Source: Oscillospiraceae bacterium (GTDB lineage: Bacteria > Bacillota > Clostridia > Oscillospirales > CAG-272). Taken from it: 64,000 bases of DNA. The stretch is from the NCBI GenBank assembly GCA_015064555.1, contig SVRZ01000003.1, forward strand, positions 1 to 64,000. The letters are read 5' to 3'. Position 1 is the first letter of the stretch. Every line of letters starts with the position of its first letter. The notes below the pieces were generated by a model that saw only the letters and a list, made by a program, of their open reading frames with translations, had not been told where the DNA came from and searched no databases. Shown in pieces: positions 40,981 to 51,239 of this stretch. Position numbers and translations under genes: made by a program.

Positions 40981-42336
40981 ATGAAGATAGTGATTATAGG
41001 TCTCGGTACGATAGGAAAGACTATTCTGAAGACGCTGTCGGACGGAGAGCATACCATCACCATTATAGACGAGGATAAAAACAAAATAGAGGATCTTATC
41101 GAGAGATATGACGTGCAGGGAATAGTCGGAAACGGTGCCTGTCTTGATATCCAGAGGGAGGCAGGTGCGAGCGAGGCAGACGTTATAATATCGCTCACCA
41201 AGAGCGATGAGCTTAACGTTTTTGCTTGCCTTGTCGCAAAGAAGCTCGGAGTAAAGAATACTATAGCTCGTGTAAGAAATCCCGACTATCGCAGTCAGAT
41301 ACTTGAGATGAAGGATGAGCTTGGTATTTCTATGATAGTTAACCCGGAGCAGGATACCGCTACAGAAATATCCAATCTCATAAATCTTCCCGAGATAGCT
41401 AAGGTGGAGCGATTTGCAGAGGGCAGAGTTCTGCTCGTTGAGATAGTTGCGGAGACGGGCTGTGCTCTGGTTGGAGAAACACTTGTTTCCATTGGTAAAA
41501 AGCTCAGCACAAAGGTTCTTATCTGCGCGGTGCAGAGGGGCGATGATGTCATCATTCCTTCGGGTAACTTTATGATAGAGGAGGGAGATCACATCCACTT
41601 CACATCGGATGCAAGAGCACTCCGCGATTTTCTGTCCGAAATCAATATGGTCAAATCACCGCTTAAAAACATTATGATAGTCGGCGGTAGTCCGATAGCT
41701 TACTACCTTGCGGACGAGCTGTCTGCCGGAAGGTACAAGATAAAGCTTATAGTAAGCGACAGGCAGAGAGCAGAGGAGCTTGCAGAGGAGCTTCCTCGTG
41801 TAACGGTAATCAATGGAAACGGAACTCAGCACGACCTTCTCATAGAGGAGGGGATCGAGGCAATGGATTCATTTGTTGCCCTCACCGATATAGATGAGGA
41901 GAACATGGTTGTTTCTATGTTCGCCAACAAAATGAAGGTTAAAAAGACGATAGCGGAGATAAAGAGTGATAACCTTTACGGTATGCTCGCCGAGCTTGGA
42001 ATAAATAATAACGTTTCCCCAAAGGAGATAGTTGCCAACAGGATCATAAGCTACATCCGCGCTCTTGAAAACAGTATAGGAAGTAACGTGCTCACTCTTT
42101 ACCGCTTGGTAGACAGGAGAGTCGAGGCGCTTGAGTTTATGGCGAAAAGACAGGAGAAGATATACGATAAACCCTTGCGTGAGCTGAAAATCAAAAGGAA
42201 CTGCCTTGTTGCCTGTATCATAAGAAACAACGAGGTAATGATCCCCGACGGTAATACATCGATAAAGCTCGGAGACAACGTAATAGTAGTTACCACCCAT
42301 AAGAATTTCGATGATCTTATGGATATATTCGAATAA
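40981..42336 (+). CDS. trkA: Trk system potassium transporter TrkA
   Basis: KIVIIGLGTIGKTILKTLSDGEHTITIIDEDKNKIEDLIERYDVQGIVGNGA; two RCK-N/C halves. Confidence 0.95.
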   Translation: MKIVIIGLGTIGKTILKTLSDGEHTITIIDEDKNKIEDLIERYDVQGIVGNGACLDIQREAGASEADVIISLTKSDELNVFACLVAKKLGVKNTIARVRNPDYRSQILEMKDELGISMIVNPEQDTATEISNLINLPEIAKVERFAEGRVLLVEIVAETGCALVGETLVSIGKKLSTKVLICAVQRGDDVIIPSGNFMIEEGDHIHFTSDARALRDFLSEINMVKSPLKNIMIVGGSPIAYYLADELSAGRYKIKLIVSDRQRAEELAEELPRVTVINGNGTQHDLLIEEGIEAMDSFVALTDIDEENMVVSMFANKMKVKKTIAEIKSDNLYGMLAELGINNNVSPKEIVANRIISYIRALENSIGSNVLTLYRLVDRRVEALEFMAKRQEKIYDKPLRELKIKRNCLVACIIRNNEVMIPDGNTSIKLGDNVIVVTTHKNFDDLMDIFE

Positions 42337-42351
42337 GGCGGGCTTTGAGTT

Positions 42352-43893
42352 ATGAATTATAAAAAGCTCGGAAAGATCCTTGGAAAAATAATGATACTTG
42401 AGAGCATTCTGATGATTGCTCCGTTGCTTGTGAGTATCATTTATCGCGAGGATTGGAAACATAAGTTGGCATTTATATTACCAATTATAGCTCTTGCGGC
42501 AATTGGTGCGCTTTTGCAGCTGCCAAAGCCGCGCTATGAAACCTTGTATCAAAAGGAGGGCTTTGCCCTTACTGCGATGGTGTGGATAGTGATGGCTCTT
42601 TTCGGTGCTTTGCCGTTTGTCATAAGCGGCGATATCCCGAACTATATAGATGCCTGCTTCGAGATAGTTTCAGGCTTCACCACAACCGGTGCAAGTATTA
42701 TAAACGATATAACCGTGATATCACATTCGGCACTCTTCTGGCGCAGCTTCTCGCACTGGATAGGCGGTATGGGAATCCTGGTATTCGTGCTTATATTCAT
42801 CCCGGAGAGTAATGACGGCTCGGCTATGCATCTTCTCCGCGCAGAGAGCCCGGGACCTCAGGTAGGTAAGCTCGTTTCCAAAATGAAGGTTACGACCAGA
42901 ATACTCTATCTCATTTATCTAGGTCTTACAGTAATCGAAATAATCATATTGATGCTCGATAAGCCTATCCCTGGATACGAGGGTGAAAAATTCTTCTTCA
43001 GCCTTCTGACTGCATTCGGATGCGCCGGCACGGGAGGCTTTGGATTCATCCCCGGTAGTATGGAATTATTAAGTCCCTTCTCGCAGTACGTTATATCGAT
43101 ATTCCTTATTATATTCGGCTGCAATTTCGCGCTGTATTACCTTATCCTCATAGGTAAGGTAAGAGATGTGATGAAGAGTGAGGAGCTGAAGTCTTATGCG
43201 GCTGTCTTAGTCTCTGCCGTGGTGCTCGTTTTTGTCAGCCTTATGTGGCGCTTTGAGGAATTCCCCCAGGAATACACGGTTGAGGAGATGTTCCGCCATT
43301 CGCTCTTCCAGGTCGCATCACTCATGACCACGACCGGATTTTCATCTACCGATTATAACTTGTGGCCTATGATGGCAAGAACGGTTATTATACTGATAAT
43401 GTTCATCGGTGCTATGGCCGGCTCGACCGCCGGCGGTATGAAGATATCGAGGATCGTCATAGCTGTTAAGGGCGCCTATGTGAACGTAAGAAAGCTCATT
43501 AACCCCCGATACGTGCCGAAAATGAAGTTCGAGGGTAAGAGTCTGGACGAAAAGACTGTAAATGACGTTTTCTCCTTCATTACTCTCTATTTCTTCATTT
43601 TATTCGCAGCGGTATTTCTCCTGTCATTCGATCCGATTAACGGTGAGCTTGTCACCGTGGTATCAGATGCGGGAGAATACGTCACCGAGCACGGATTCTT
43701 ATCAAACTTTTCGTCTGCTCTGGCTTGTATATCGAATATCGGCCCCGCCATGGAGGCGGTCGGCCCCTATGCAAGCTATGCGGGCTTCAGCGCATTCTCG
43801 AAAATAGTGCTGATCTTCACCATGATCATAGGTAGACTCGAGATACTTCCGGTGCTCATACTTTTCAATCCAAAGACTTGGAAGCGTATATGA
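42352..43893 (+). CDS. trkH: Potassium transporter TrkH/KtrB
   Basis: IVSGFTTTGASIINDI, LLTAFGCAGTGGFG, ASLMTTTGFSSTDYN, SCISNIGPAMEAVGP-type pore loops. Confidence 0.95.
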   Translation: MNYKKLGKILGKIMILESILMIAPLLVSIIYREDWKHKLAFILPIIALAAIGALLQLPKPRYETLYQKEGFALTAMVWIVMALFGALPFVISGDIPNYIDACFEIVSGFTTTGASIINDITVISHSALFWRSFSHWIGGMGILVFVLIFIPESNDGSAMHLLRAESPGPQVGKLVSKMKVTTRILYLIYLGLTVIEIIILMLDKPIPGYEGEKFFFSLLTAFGCAGTGGFGFIPGSMELLSPFSQYVISIFLIIFGCNFALYYLILIGKVRDVMKSEELKSYAAVLVSAVVLVFVSLMWRFEEFPQEYTVEEMFRHSLFQVASLMTTTGFSSTDYNLWPMMARTVIILIMFIGAMAGSTAGGMKISRIVIAVKGAYVNVRKLINPRYVPKMKFEGKSLDEKTVNDVFSFITLYFFILFAAVFLLSFDPINGELVTVVSDAGEYVTEHGFLSNFSSALACISNIGPAMEAVGPYASYAGFSAFSKIVLIFTMIIGRLEILPVLILFNPKTWKRI

Positions 43894-43900
43894 TATAATA

Positions 43901-43940
43901 AGCGGTAGCTCTTGCTTTATGCCTGAGCTACCGCTTGTTT
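43901..43940. terminator. Bidirectional terminator between convergent trkH and the TIM-barrel gene
   Basis: AGCGGTAGCTC ttgctttatgcct GAGCTACCGCT. Confidence 0.8.
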
Positions 43941-43960
43941 GGTTATATGAATATGATTGT

Positions 43961-44809
43961 TTACATTATAAGGCTTTTAAGGAATTTTGCAGCCATTTCT
44001 ATATCTGCTGTTGGGTTGTCACCGGTCTCTCGCTCTATGGTTAAAAATCCGTCGAAGCCTATGTCCGAAAGTGCCGCGAGGTAAGCCCTCCAATCAACGT
44101 CGCCCTCGCCTAGCGGAAGCTCGCGAAAGCCTTTGCAGGCATTGAGAGCATCAACGCCACCTATAGCAAATGCGTGATAGACCTCGGTTGGATTTTGATT
44201 TTTGTCGAGCATTCTTCCATCCTTGGCGTGAGTGTGAACTATATAGTCCTTTAAGATATAGACCGCCTCGGTTGCATCCTGACCTGTGACCATAGTGAAG
44301 TTAGCGGGATCCAGATTGACTCCGACACCGCCCTTCGTATCTTTGAGAAATTCAAGGAGCGTTGCCGCCTTTTCGGGACCTGTCTCTATAGCCATGGTAA
44401 CTCCCTTTTCTTTTGCGTAAAGTCCGCATTCGGTGAGTGCATCGAGCATCACCTTATATTTTGGATCGCTTTTATCCGAGGGGATAACACCTATATGAGT
44501 GGTTACGATATGCGAGCCAAACTCGCAGGCAAGGTCTATTATAGTCTTGGTCTTTTCGACACGGGTGGGGTTATCCGCTTGTATTTCAAATCCGAAGCCG
44601 CCCATATCCGCGCAAAGAGCCGAAACGACCAGCCCATTTTCCGAAAGGAGCTTCCTGTAGTCTTCCTTCTCGCTCTCTGTGAGAGTATCGGGGCTGAAGC
44701 TTCCCCTTGTTGCATATATCTGAACACCGTCAAGCCCAAGCTCTGCGGCCTTTTTTATACCTTCGGTATGGCTCTTCTTGAAGCAGTCGGTAATAACACC
44801 TATTTTCAC
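43961..44809 (-). CDS. Sugar phosphate isomerase/epimerase
   Basis: MKIGVITDCFKKSHTEGIKKAAELGLDGVQIYATRG; MAIETGPEKAATLLEFL; VNLDPANFTMV. Confidence 0.88.
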   Translation of the reverse strand: MKIGVITDCFKKSHTEGIKKAAELGLDGVQIYATRGSFSPDTLTESEKEDYRKLLSENGLVVSALCADMGGFGFEIQADNPTRVEKTKTIIDLACEFGSHIVTTHIGVIPSDKSDPKYKVMLDALTECGLYAKEKGVTMAIETGPEKAATLLEFLKDTKGGVGVNLDPANFTMVTGQDATEAVYILKDYIVHTHAKDGRMLDKNQNPTEVYHAFAIGGVDALNACKGFRELPLGEGDVDWRAYLAALSDIGFDGFLTIERETGDNPTADIEMAAKFLKSLIM

Positions 44810-45816
44810 GGTCTCATTCCTCCTTTGTCATATATATCGCATATGAGCTTATGCATTTTGAGCGCCGTCTCGCCGCTTATCTCAAGCTCCTCGAGTCCCA
44901 GGCAGGCGCGGTAAAACTGATGGATCTGATTGACATGCTGATATCCCCAATAATCCTTGCCGCCCTGATAGCCTCTGGCACTTTTTCTTTGTGTTACCTC
45001 CTCGGTGGTACCGTCATTGTAGACGATGACCGCCTTATTGTAGCCGAAGGTGACCTTTCCGCCCTCGCAGAGGAGCTTTATTTCGATAGGCTCGTCGCAG
45101 CCGTAGTTATTCATACACCAGAAGCCGTAGCGTACCCCATTCTTATAGGTGATGAGCCCCTCTGCGCTGTCCTCAACGTCCACCAGGCTATGGCCGCGGT
45201 TTGCCATGGAAACAGAAATGTTCTCGACCTCCGAGTCTATCATCCAGTTGGTGAGATCCATTGAGTGGATCGCCTGGTCGATTATAACGCCGCCGCCCTC
45301 CTTGTCCCACGTGCCCTTCCAATCGCTTTCCATATAATAAGAGTCGGGGCGTGTCCAGGAAAGGGTTGAGCGCGCGGATATTATCTTACCGAGCTTGCCC
45401 GAAAGAAGCGTTCGCTTGACAAACTGCGCGGCATCACCGTATCGGCATTGAAAGATGACTCCATAAAGCCTTCCGCACTCCTTTGCGACACGTACCGCAT
45501 TCTCTGCGGATGCATAATCTATATCCATAGGCTTCTCGGTTATCGCGTGAATGCCGCGCCTGAAGGCATCAATAGCGACCTTGGTGTGCAGATAGTGAGG
45601 CAGGCAGACGTGAACGACGTCGAGCCCTTCCTTCTCCATCATTTCTATGTAATCGGTATATGCCGAGCAGCCGTATTTTGTAGCAAAAGCTTTCACTCTG
45701 TCCGGCTTGATGTCACATGCGGCGATAAGCTCGCTTTCATCAAGGTGTGCCGCAGGCACGAAGTGCATTTCGGCAATTCTTCCGCAGCCTATTATTCCTA
45801 CTCTTAGTTTTTTCAT
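44806..45816 (-). CDS. Gfo/Idh/MocA-family oxidoreductase
   Basis: LRVGIIGCGRIAEMHFVPA, VHVCLPHYLHTKVAIDAFRRGIHAITEKPM. Confidence 0.93.
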   Translation of the reverse strand: MKKLRVGIIGCGRIAEMHFVPAAHLDESELIAACDIKPDRVKAFATKYGCSAYTDYIEMMEKEGLDVVHVCLPHYLHTKVAIDAFRRGIHAITEKPMDIDYASAENAVRVAKECGRLYGVIFQCRYGDAAQFVKRTLLSGKLGKIISARSTLSWTRPDSYYMESDWKGTWDKEGGGVIIDQAIHSMDLTNWMIDSEVENISVSMANRGHSLVDVEDSAEGLITYKNGVRYGFWCMNNYGCDEPIEIKLLCEGGKVTFGYNKAVIVYNDGTTEEVTQRKSARGYQGGKDYWGYQHVNQIHQFYRACLGLEELEISGETALKMHKLICDIYDKGGMRP

Positions 45817-45832
45817 TATTAAGTCCTCTTTC

Positions 45833-46888
45833 TCAGAAGCCTACCTCGGAGTGCTTCTGTGCCGATTCGTATAGCGCGTCAAGCAGCTTTGCGCTCTCGA
45901 TAACGTAGTCGATATGGTTTTGGTCCTTGATACCGCTGTCTATAGAACGGAAGAACGCATCGTCCTCGCACAGATACATATCGGGTATCTCAAAATCGGC
46001 AGGCGTCTTCTCAAGCGTTTCGGCACTCCAGAAATCGAAAAGATCGCAGTATTTAAGACGGGCACCGCCCTTGTCACCGAGGAAGTCGATGAACATCTCG
46101 TTCTCACCGATATTCTGTGCCCAGGCTCCGTTGAAGGATATGCTCGCCTTGTCGGTCCTTATATAGCCGGTAACAAAATCATCAACGTCATTCGTTCCGT
46201 TTTCGGTATCCTTGGTATCCTCAGCCCACATAGATTTGTACTTATATTTCTTCATATCCTTCGCCATCTCGGAATACGTGTCACAGGTGACGTTCTTTAT
46301 TTTCGCACCGCCGAGTATATAGAGTATCAGGTCGAAGAAGTGAACGCCCCAGTCTATAAGAACACCGCCGCCCGATTGCGATTTTGTGGTGAAGGCACCG
46401 CCGAGTCCGGGGATAGAGCGGAAGGAGCGGAATGAACAGTAAACGTGATACATCTGCCCGAATTTTCCTTCTGCGACCATCTGCCTCAGCACCTTCACAG
46501 ATTTGTGGTGTCGGTTACAAACGCCTATATTGAGCATCCTTCCTTGCTTTTCTGCTTCGCTCTGCATCTTGAGCGAAAGCGGATAGCTTACCGTGATGGG
46601 CTTCTCGCAGAATACATGCTTGCCTGCACGGAGCGCATCCATCGTTATCGTATAGTGCGCGTAATTCGGCGTGAGAACGTATACTGCGTCGATCTCTGTG
46701 TCTGAAAGGGCTATTCTGTAGTCGGTTATTACATTTTCTATCTTTGGGTATTTTTCCTTTGCCATGAGTGCCTTGTCCTCTATAAGGTCACAGGCATATT
46801 TTATACGAACGTAATCAAGCTCGGAAAGAGCGGGGAGGTGTGCGTTATTTGCAATTCTTCCGCATCCGATTATTGCAACGGTCTTCAT
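45833..46888 (-). CDS. Gfo/Idh/MocA-family oxidoreductase
   Basis: KTVAIIGCGRIANNAHLPAL, VYVLTPNYAHYTITMDALRAGKHVFCEKPI. Confidence 0.93.
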   Translation of the reverse strand: MKTVAIIGCGRIANNAHLPALSELDYVRIKYACDLIEDKALMAKEKYPKIENVITDYRIALSDTEIDAVYVLTPNYAHYTITMDALRAGKHVFCEKPITVSYPLSLKMQSEAEKQGRMLNIGVCNRHHKSVKVLRQMVAEGKFGQMYHVYCSFRSFRSIPGLGGAFTTKSQSGGGVLIDWGVHFFDLILYILGGAKIKNVTCDTYSEMAKDMKKYKYKSMWAEDTKDTENGTNDVDDFVTGYIRTDKASISFNGAWAQNIGENEMFIDFLGDKGGARLKYCDLFDFWSAETLEKTPADFEIPDMYLCEDDAFFRSIDSGIKDQNHIDYVIESAKLLDALYESAQKHSEVGF

Positions 46889-46977
46889 AATCATATCTCC
46901 TTAAAAAGTCTTTGCTTTATTTTAGCACACACGCTCGCGAAATGCAATATGCTTTCGTTTTTTTATTATGTTTTTTG

Positions 46978-47006
46978 TTGACAAAAGGCATCGCGCGTGC
47001 TATAAT
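46978..47006 (+). promoter_or_regulatory. Sigma-A promoter of the ABC exporter
   Basis: TTGACA (46978-46983), 17 bp, TATAAT (47001-47006). Confidence 0.75.
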
Positions 47007-47038
47007 CTAGCTTGTAAAAAAACGAACAGGAGAACGAA

Positions 47039-47929
47039 ATGTTACTTGAAATAAAGGATATAAACAAGTCCTTTGGTGAAAAGAGAGTTCTTACGGGTGT
47101 GTCATTCTCGGTTGAGGGTGGGCGCGCATTCGGTCTTCTCGGCAGAAACGGAGCAGGTAAGACAACCACCATAAGGATACTGATGAACGTATTTCCATCC
47201 GATTCGGGACAGATACTTCTTGACGGTGAGCCTATAGACTACAAGAAAATAGGGATAGGCTATCTGCCCGAGGAGCGCGGACTTTATCCGAGGAAGGTTA
47301 TAATCGATCAGCTCGTTTATTTTGCCGAGCTGAAGGGAATGACGAGAAAGGATGCCGTGCGCGCGATCGATTATTGGCTTGAAAGACTCGGTATGACCGA
47401 GTATCGCTCGAAGCGCCTTGAAACTCTCTCCAAGGGTAATCAGCAGAAGATCCAGCTCGTTACGGCTTTGGCTCACGATCCGGAAATAGTAATTCTCGAC
47501 GAGCCCTTTTCGGGACTCGATCCTGTGAATGCCATGCTTCTGAAGGACGTTGTCCGTGAGCAGATAGAGAAGGGAAAGATAGTTCTTTTCTCTAGTCATC
47601 AGATGAGTTATATAGAAGAGTTCTGTGACGCGATTGCGATAATAAATGCGGGAAAGGTTGCGATAAGCGGCTCGCTCTTTGATATAAAGAGAAACTATGT
47701 GCGTGACAGGCTGGTGGTATCCTCGCGCGACACTGAGACAATAAGAGCCGATTTTGCCGATTCGGTAACCGAGCTCGAAAATGGCTCGCTTATCATAAAG
47801 CTCGCGTCCCCCGAGGAAAAGCCCGAGGTTATGAGGCGTCTTGTTGAAAATTACGATATAGACGAGGTAAAGGTCTTCGAGCCCTCGCTCAATGATATCT
47901 TCGTTGAGTATGCAGGAGCGCAGATCTAG
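47039..47929 (+). CDS. ABC transporter ATP-binding protein (NatA-like)
   Basis: FGLLGRNGAGKTTTIRILMNVF, LSKGNQQKIQLVTALAHDPEIVILDEPFSGLDP. Confidence 0.93.
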   Translation: MLLEIKDINKSFGEKRVLTGVSFSVEGGRAFGLLGRNGAGKTTTIRILMNVFPSDSGQILLDGEPIDYKKIGIGYLPEERGLYPRKVIIDQLVYFAELKGMTRKDAVRAIDYWLERLGMTEYRSKRLETLSKGNQQKIQLVTALAHDPEIVILDEPFSGLDPVNAMLLKDVVREQIEKGKIVLFSSHQMSYIEEFCDAIAIINAGKVAISGSLFDIKRNYVRDRLVVSSRDTETIRADFADSVTELENGSLIIKLASPEEKPEVMRRLVENYDIDEVKVFEPSLNDIFVEYAGAQI

Positions 47930-47938
47930 GAGGTAGCC

Positions 47939-49192
47939 ATGAAGCAATTCGGAAAAATACTTAAATTCGAGCTTATGGGTTATGCGAAAAACAAAATATT
48001 TGTCGGTATAACCGTATTTCTTATGGTGGCAATTGCCGTCGTTACGTTCGTCCCGAATATCATCTCGGCGTTCAGCTCGGATACGGGCGAGGATACAGTC
48101 CCGTCAGAGCCCACGTCCGCACCTGTGATGATTATCAGCTCCTCCGATCCTGCGCTCTCTGTTACTGTACAGACCTATTTTATACCCGTGTTCACCGGCT
48201 ATGCGGTGGTCATATCGGACGAGGAGCCTGAGGCGATCAAGGAGTCTATCGTTTCGGGTGAGGCGGAATGTGCCTTTATTATGGATAGCTTATCATCGTA
48301 CACCTACTACGTCAACAATCTTTCTATGTACGATTCAAACACCGTTATTGCGGATGAGGTGCTGAGAGAGCTCTATCGCATTACGGCTATGGTCGGTGGA
48401 GGACTTTCTCCCGAGACGGCATCAGACATACTTTCTGTTATGATCGAGAGCCGTACCGAGACGCTTGGTAAGGATCAGATGGAGAATTTCTTCTACACCT
48501 ACATAATGATCTTCGCTCTTTATATGGTCATACTTCTTTACGGTCAGATGGTTGCGACGAACGTGGCGACGGAGAAGAGCTCAAGAGCTATGGAGCTTCT
48601 GGTCACAAGTGCCGATCCTACCGCTATGATGTTCGGAAAGGTTATCGCCTCCTGCCTTGCGGGACTGACACAGCTCATCCTGATATTCGGCACGGCTATG
48701 CTTTTTTATAATCTGAACAAGAGCGCGCTTGAAAATCCGATTATAGCATCTATATTCGATATACCGTTTGATCTGTTCATATATATGATAGTCTTTTTTG
48801 TACTTGGATTCCTTATTTATGCATTTATGTTCGGAGCGATAGGCTCAACGGCATCGAAGCTGGAGGATATCAATACCTCGGTAATGCCTATAACCTTCCT
48901 CTTTGTTATCGCCTTTATGGTCGTGGTGTTCTCAATGGCAAGCGGCTCTGTGGATAATACCGCAATGTTAATCTGCTCCTATATTCCCTTTACGTCGCCT
49001 ATGGCTATGTTTACAAGGATATGCATGAGCACGGTAATGTGGTATGAGATATTTATTTCGATATTTGTGCTTGTGGCATCGGTTATCGGAATCGGATTCC
49101 TATCCGCAAAGATATATCGCGTAGGCGTTCTCCTTTACGGAATGCCGCCCAAGATCACAACGGTAGTAAAAACTGTATTCAAAAAGCAATAA
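47939..49192 (+). CDS. ABC transporter permease (NatB-like, ABC-2 family)
   Basis: Large extracytoplasmic loop between TM1 and TM2; QMVATNVATEKSSRAMELLVTSADPTAMMFGKVI. Confidence 0.9.
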   Translation: MKQFGKILKFELMGYAKNKIFVGITVFLMVAIAVVTFVPNIISAFSSDTGEDTVPSEPTSAPVMIISSSDPALSVTVQTYFIPVFTGYAVVISDEEPEAIKESIVSGEAECAFIMDSLSSYTYYVNNLSMYDSNTVIADEVLRELYRITAMVGGGLSPETASDILSVMIESRTETLGKDQMENFFYTYIMIFALYMVILLYGQMVATNVATEKSSRAMELLVTSADPTAMMFGKVIASCLAGLTQLILIFGTAMLFYNLNKSALENPIIASIFDIPFDLFIYMIVFFVLGFLIYAFMFGAIGSTASKLEDINTSVMPITFLFVIAFMVVVFSMASGSVDNTAMLICSYIPFTSPMAMFTRICMSTVMWYEIFISIFVLVASVIGIGFLSAKIYRVGVLLYGMPPKITTVVKTVFKKQ

Positions 49193-49310
49193 AAGCTGCC
49201 CCGCAAAACCGAAGGTGTTGTCCATCCACGGATACCTCCTTCGGTTGCGTCGGGGTATATTATTGCTTTTTTGTGTCGATTTTTGTAGAACAAAAGGGGA
49301 AAATCACAAA

Positions 49311-50204
49311 ATGAAAAAGTTAAAAGAAAATCGCGGCGCAAGCTTTATAATAATAACAATTATTTACATATTAGCGGCATTTGCAGGTATACTTATATAC
49401 AATGCCTTGAATTTTGAATGGTGGCTTTCGATTCTTATAGCCGATGTGCTCGCAACCGTGCTCGTCTTTATATTCAGTGTTGCTTTAGGCAATGCATCGG
49501 TCTATGATCCATATTGGAGCGTTCAGCCGGCGGTGATACTTTCGGCGCTGTCGCTCGAGTGGGGTCTTTCGGCATACGGTATAATTCTTATCGCCGTGGT
49601 CCTCTTCTGGGCTATTCGCCTTACCGCAAATTGGGCATACACGTTCGGCTCACTTATGCATCAGGATTGGCGCTATACTATGTTGCGGGAAAAGACGGGC
49701 GTATTTTATCCCTTCGTGAACTTCACGGGCATACATATGGTACCGACTCTCGTTGTATATCTTGCGACACTCCCCGGCGCGTATGCGATAATAAATCAGT
49801 TGAAGGGCAATGCTTTATCGGTCATATTTCTTCTTATATCTCTTGCGGCTGCCGTAATGCAGGGAGTTGCCGATATAGAGATGCACAGCTTCAGGAAAAA
49901 TCCCGACGGAAGGTTCATAAGACGGGGGCTGTGGCGTAATTCGCGGCATCCCAATTATCTTGGTGAGATACTTATGTGGTGGGGCGTGGGACTTTCCGTC
50001 CTCTTTGCAGCCCCCTCGGAGCTGTGGCTTGTATCGGGCGCTGTTTCGAATACCGTGCTCTTCCTTACAGTAAGCATTCCTTTGGCAGACGGCAGACAGT
50101 CGAGAAAAGAAGGCTTTATAGAATACAAAAATGAAACGAGAATGCTACTTCCCATAAAAAAATTGCGAAAAAATAGTGATTTTTTAAAAAATCCCCCTGC
50201 GTGA
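49311..50204 (+). CDS. DUF1295/steroid 5-alpha-reductase-like membrane protein
   Basis: YDPYWSVQPAVI, RNSRHPNYLGEILMWWGVGL; start ATG 49311. Confidence 0.88.
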   Translation: MKKLKENRGASFIIITIIYILAAFAGILIYNALNFEWWLSILIADVLATVLVFIFSVALGNASVYDPYWSVQPAVILSALSLEWGLSAYGIILIAVVLFWAIRLTANWAYTFGSLMHQDWRYTMLREKTGVFYPFVNFTGIHMVPTLVVYLATLPGAYAIINQLKGNALSVIFLLISLAAAVMQGVADIEMHSFRKNPDGRFIRRGLWRNSRHPNYLGEILMWWGVGLSVLFAAPSELWLVSGAVSNTVLFLTVSIPLADGRQSRKEGFIEYKNETRMLLPIKKLRKNSDFLKNPPA

Positions 50205-50208
50205 TGTA

Positions 50209-50239
50209 TTGCTTATAACCCTGCGTAACATTATATAAT
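50209..50239 (+). promoter_or_regulatory. Candidate MerR-type promoter with 19-bp spacer
   Basis: TTGCTT (50209-50214), 19 bp, TATAAT (50234-50239), inside palindrome ACATTATATAATGT. Confidence 0.5.
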
Positions 50240-50260
50240 GTCCTTAAGGAGGTGAATGCT

Positions 50261-51028
50261 ATGTCACAATCTGAGAAAAAAGCAAGGCTTTATACGACCG
50301 GTGAGATTGCGAAGCTTTCGGGCGTATCGGTCAGGACCGTTCAGTATTATGACGGTCGCGGAATACTCATCCCCAGCGAGCTGAGCGAGGGCGGGAGAAG
50401 ACTCTATACCGAGAACGATCTCAAGCGGATGCGCGTGATATGCTTCTTGAGGGGTATCGGATTTCCGATCAACAGTATCGCTCTTTTATTCCGCGAGAAG
50501 GATCCCGAGAATATTATTTCCGTTCTTCTTGACGAGCAGGAGACTGTACTGCGCGAGGAGCTGTCCGACTGTCGCAAGAAGCTTGATATGATCGATGGAA
50601 TGAAGCGCGAGATCAAGGAAATGGAAAGCCTTTCTGTTGAATCTATCGGTGATATAGCGCATGTTATGAAGGAAAAAAACAAGCTTACAAAAATGAGAAC
50701 GATCATGATTTTGACGGGGATCCCCGTGACCTTGCTTCAGTGTACGTCGATAGTCCTCTGGATCACAAATGGTCTTTGGTGGCTCTTCGCCGTATGGGCA
50801 TGCGTGGCTTTGCCGTGGGGAATAACGATATCGCGTTACTACTTTAATCACGTAGCCTATATCTGTCCCGAGTGTCACGATGTGTTCAAGCCCACTTCGC
50901 GAGAAGCACTCTGGGCATATCATACTCCGAGAATGCGCCGCCTGACCTGTCACAAATGCGGACGGCGTGGGCTCTGTGTCGAGATTTTTGACGATGGAAC
51001 CGAGAAGGGGGTAAAAGAAAATGCCTGA
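50261..51028 (+). CDS. MerR-family regulator with C-terminal TM helices and zinc-ribbon
   Basis: YTTGEIAKLSGVSVRTVQYYDGRGILIPSELSEGGRRLYTENDLKRM; TMs ILTGIPVTLLQCTSIVLWITNGLWWLFAVWACVAL; CPEC...CHKCGRRGLC; AAGGAGG before ATG 50261. Confidence 0.9.
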   Translation: MSQSEKKARLYTTGEIAKLSGVSVRTVQYYDGRGILIPSELSEGGRRLYTENDLKRMRVICFLRGIGFPINSIALLFREKDPENIISVLLDEQETVLREELSDCRKKLDMIDGMKREIKEMESLSVESIGDIAHVMKEKNKLTKMRTIMILTGIPVTLLQCTSIVLWITNGLWWLFAVWACVALPWGITISRYYFNHVAYICPECHDVFKPTSREALWAYHTPRMRRLTCHKCGRRGLCVEIFDDGTEKGVKENA

Positions 51029-51239
51029 ATTCGATTCGATCGCAAGCATTGGCGAGTTTCTGCCGTTTTTGATACCTGTCATAGTTTTGCAATTTGCTTT
51101 GCTCGGCTACACGATTTTTCACATCTTAAGCCACACGACCTATAAGAGGGGCAACCGTCTTCTCTGGGTTATTGTAACCGTTTGTCTTATGAACTTTGTA
51201 GGTCCTATACTTTATTTCCTCTTCGGAAAGGATGACTGA
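51021..51239 (+). CDS. PLDc_N (phospholipase D N-terminal-like) small membrane protein
   Basis: LPFLIPVIVLQFALLGYTIFHIL...RLLWVIVTVCLMNFVGPILYFLFGKDD. Confidence 0.8.
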   Translation: MPEFDSIASIGEFLPFLIPVIVLQFALLGYTIFHILSHTTYKRGNRLLWVIVTVCLMNFVGPILYFLFGKDD

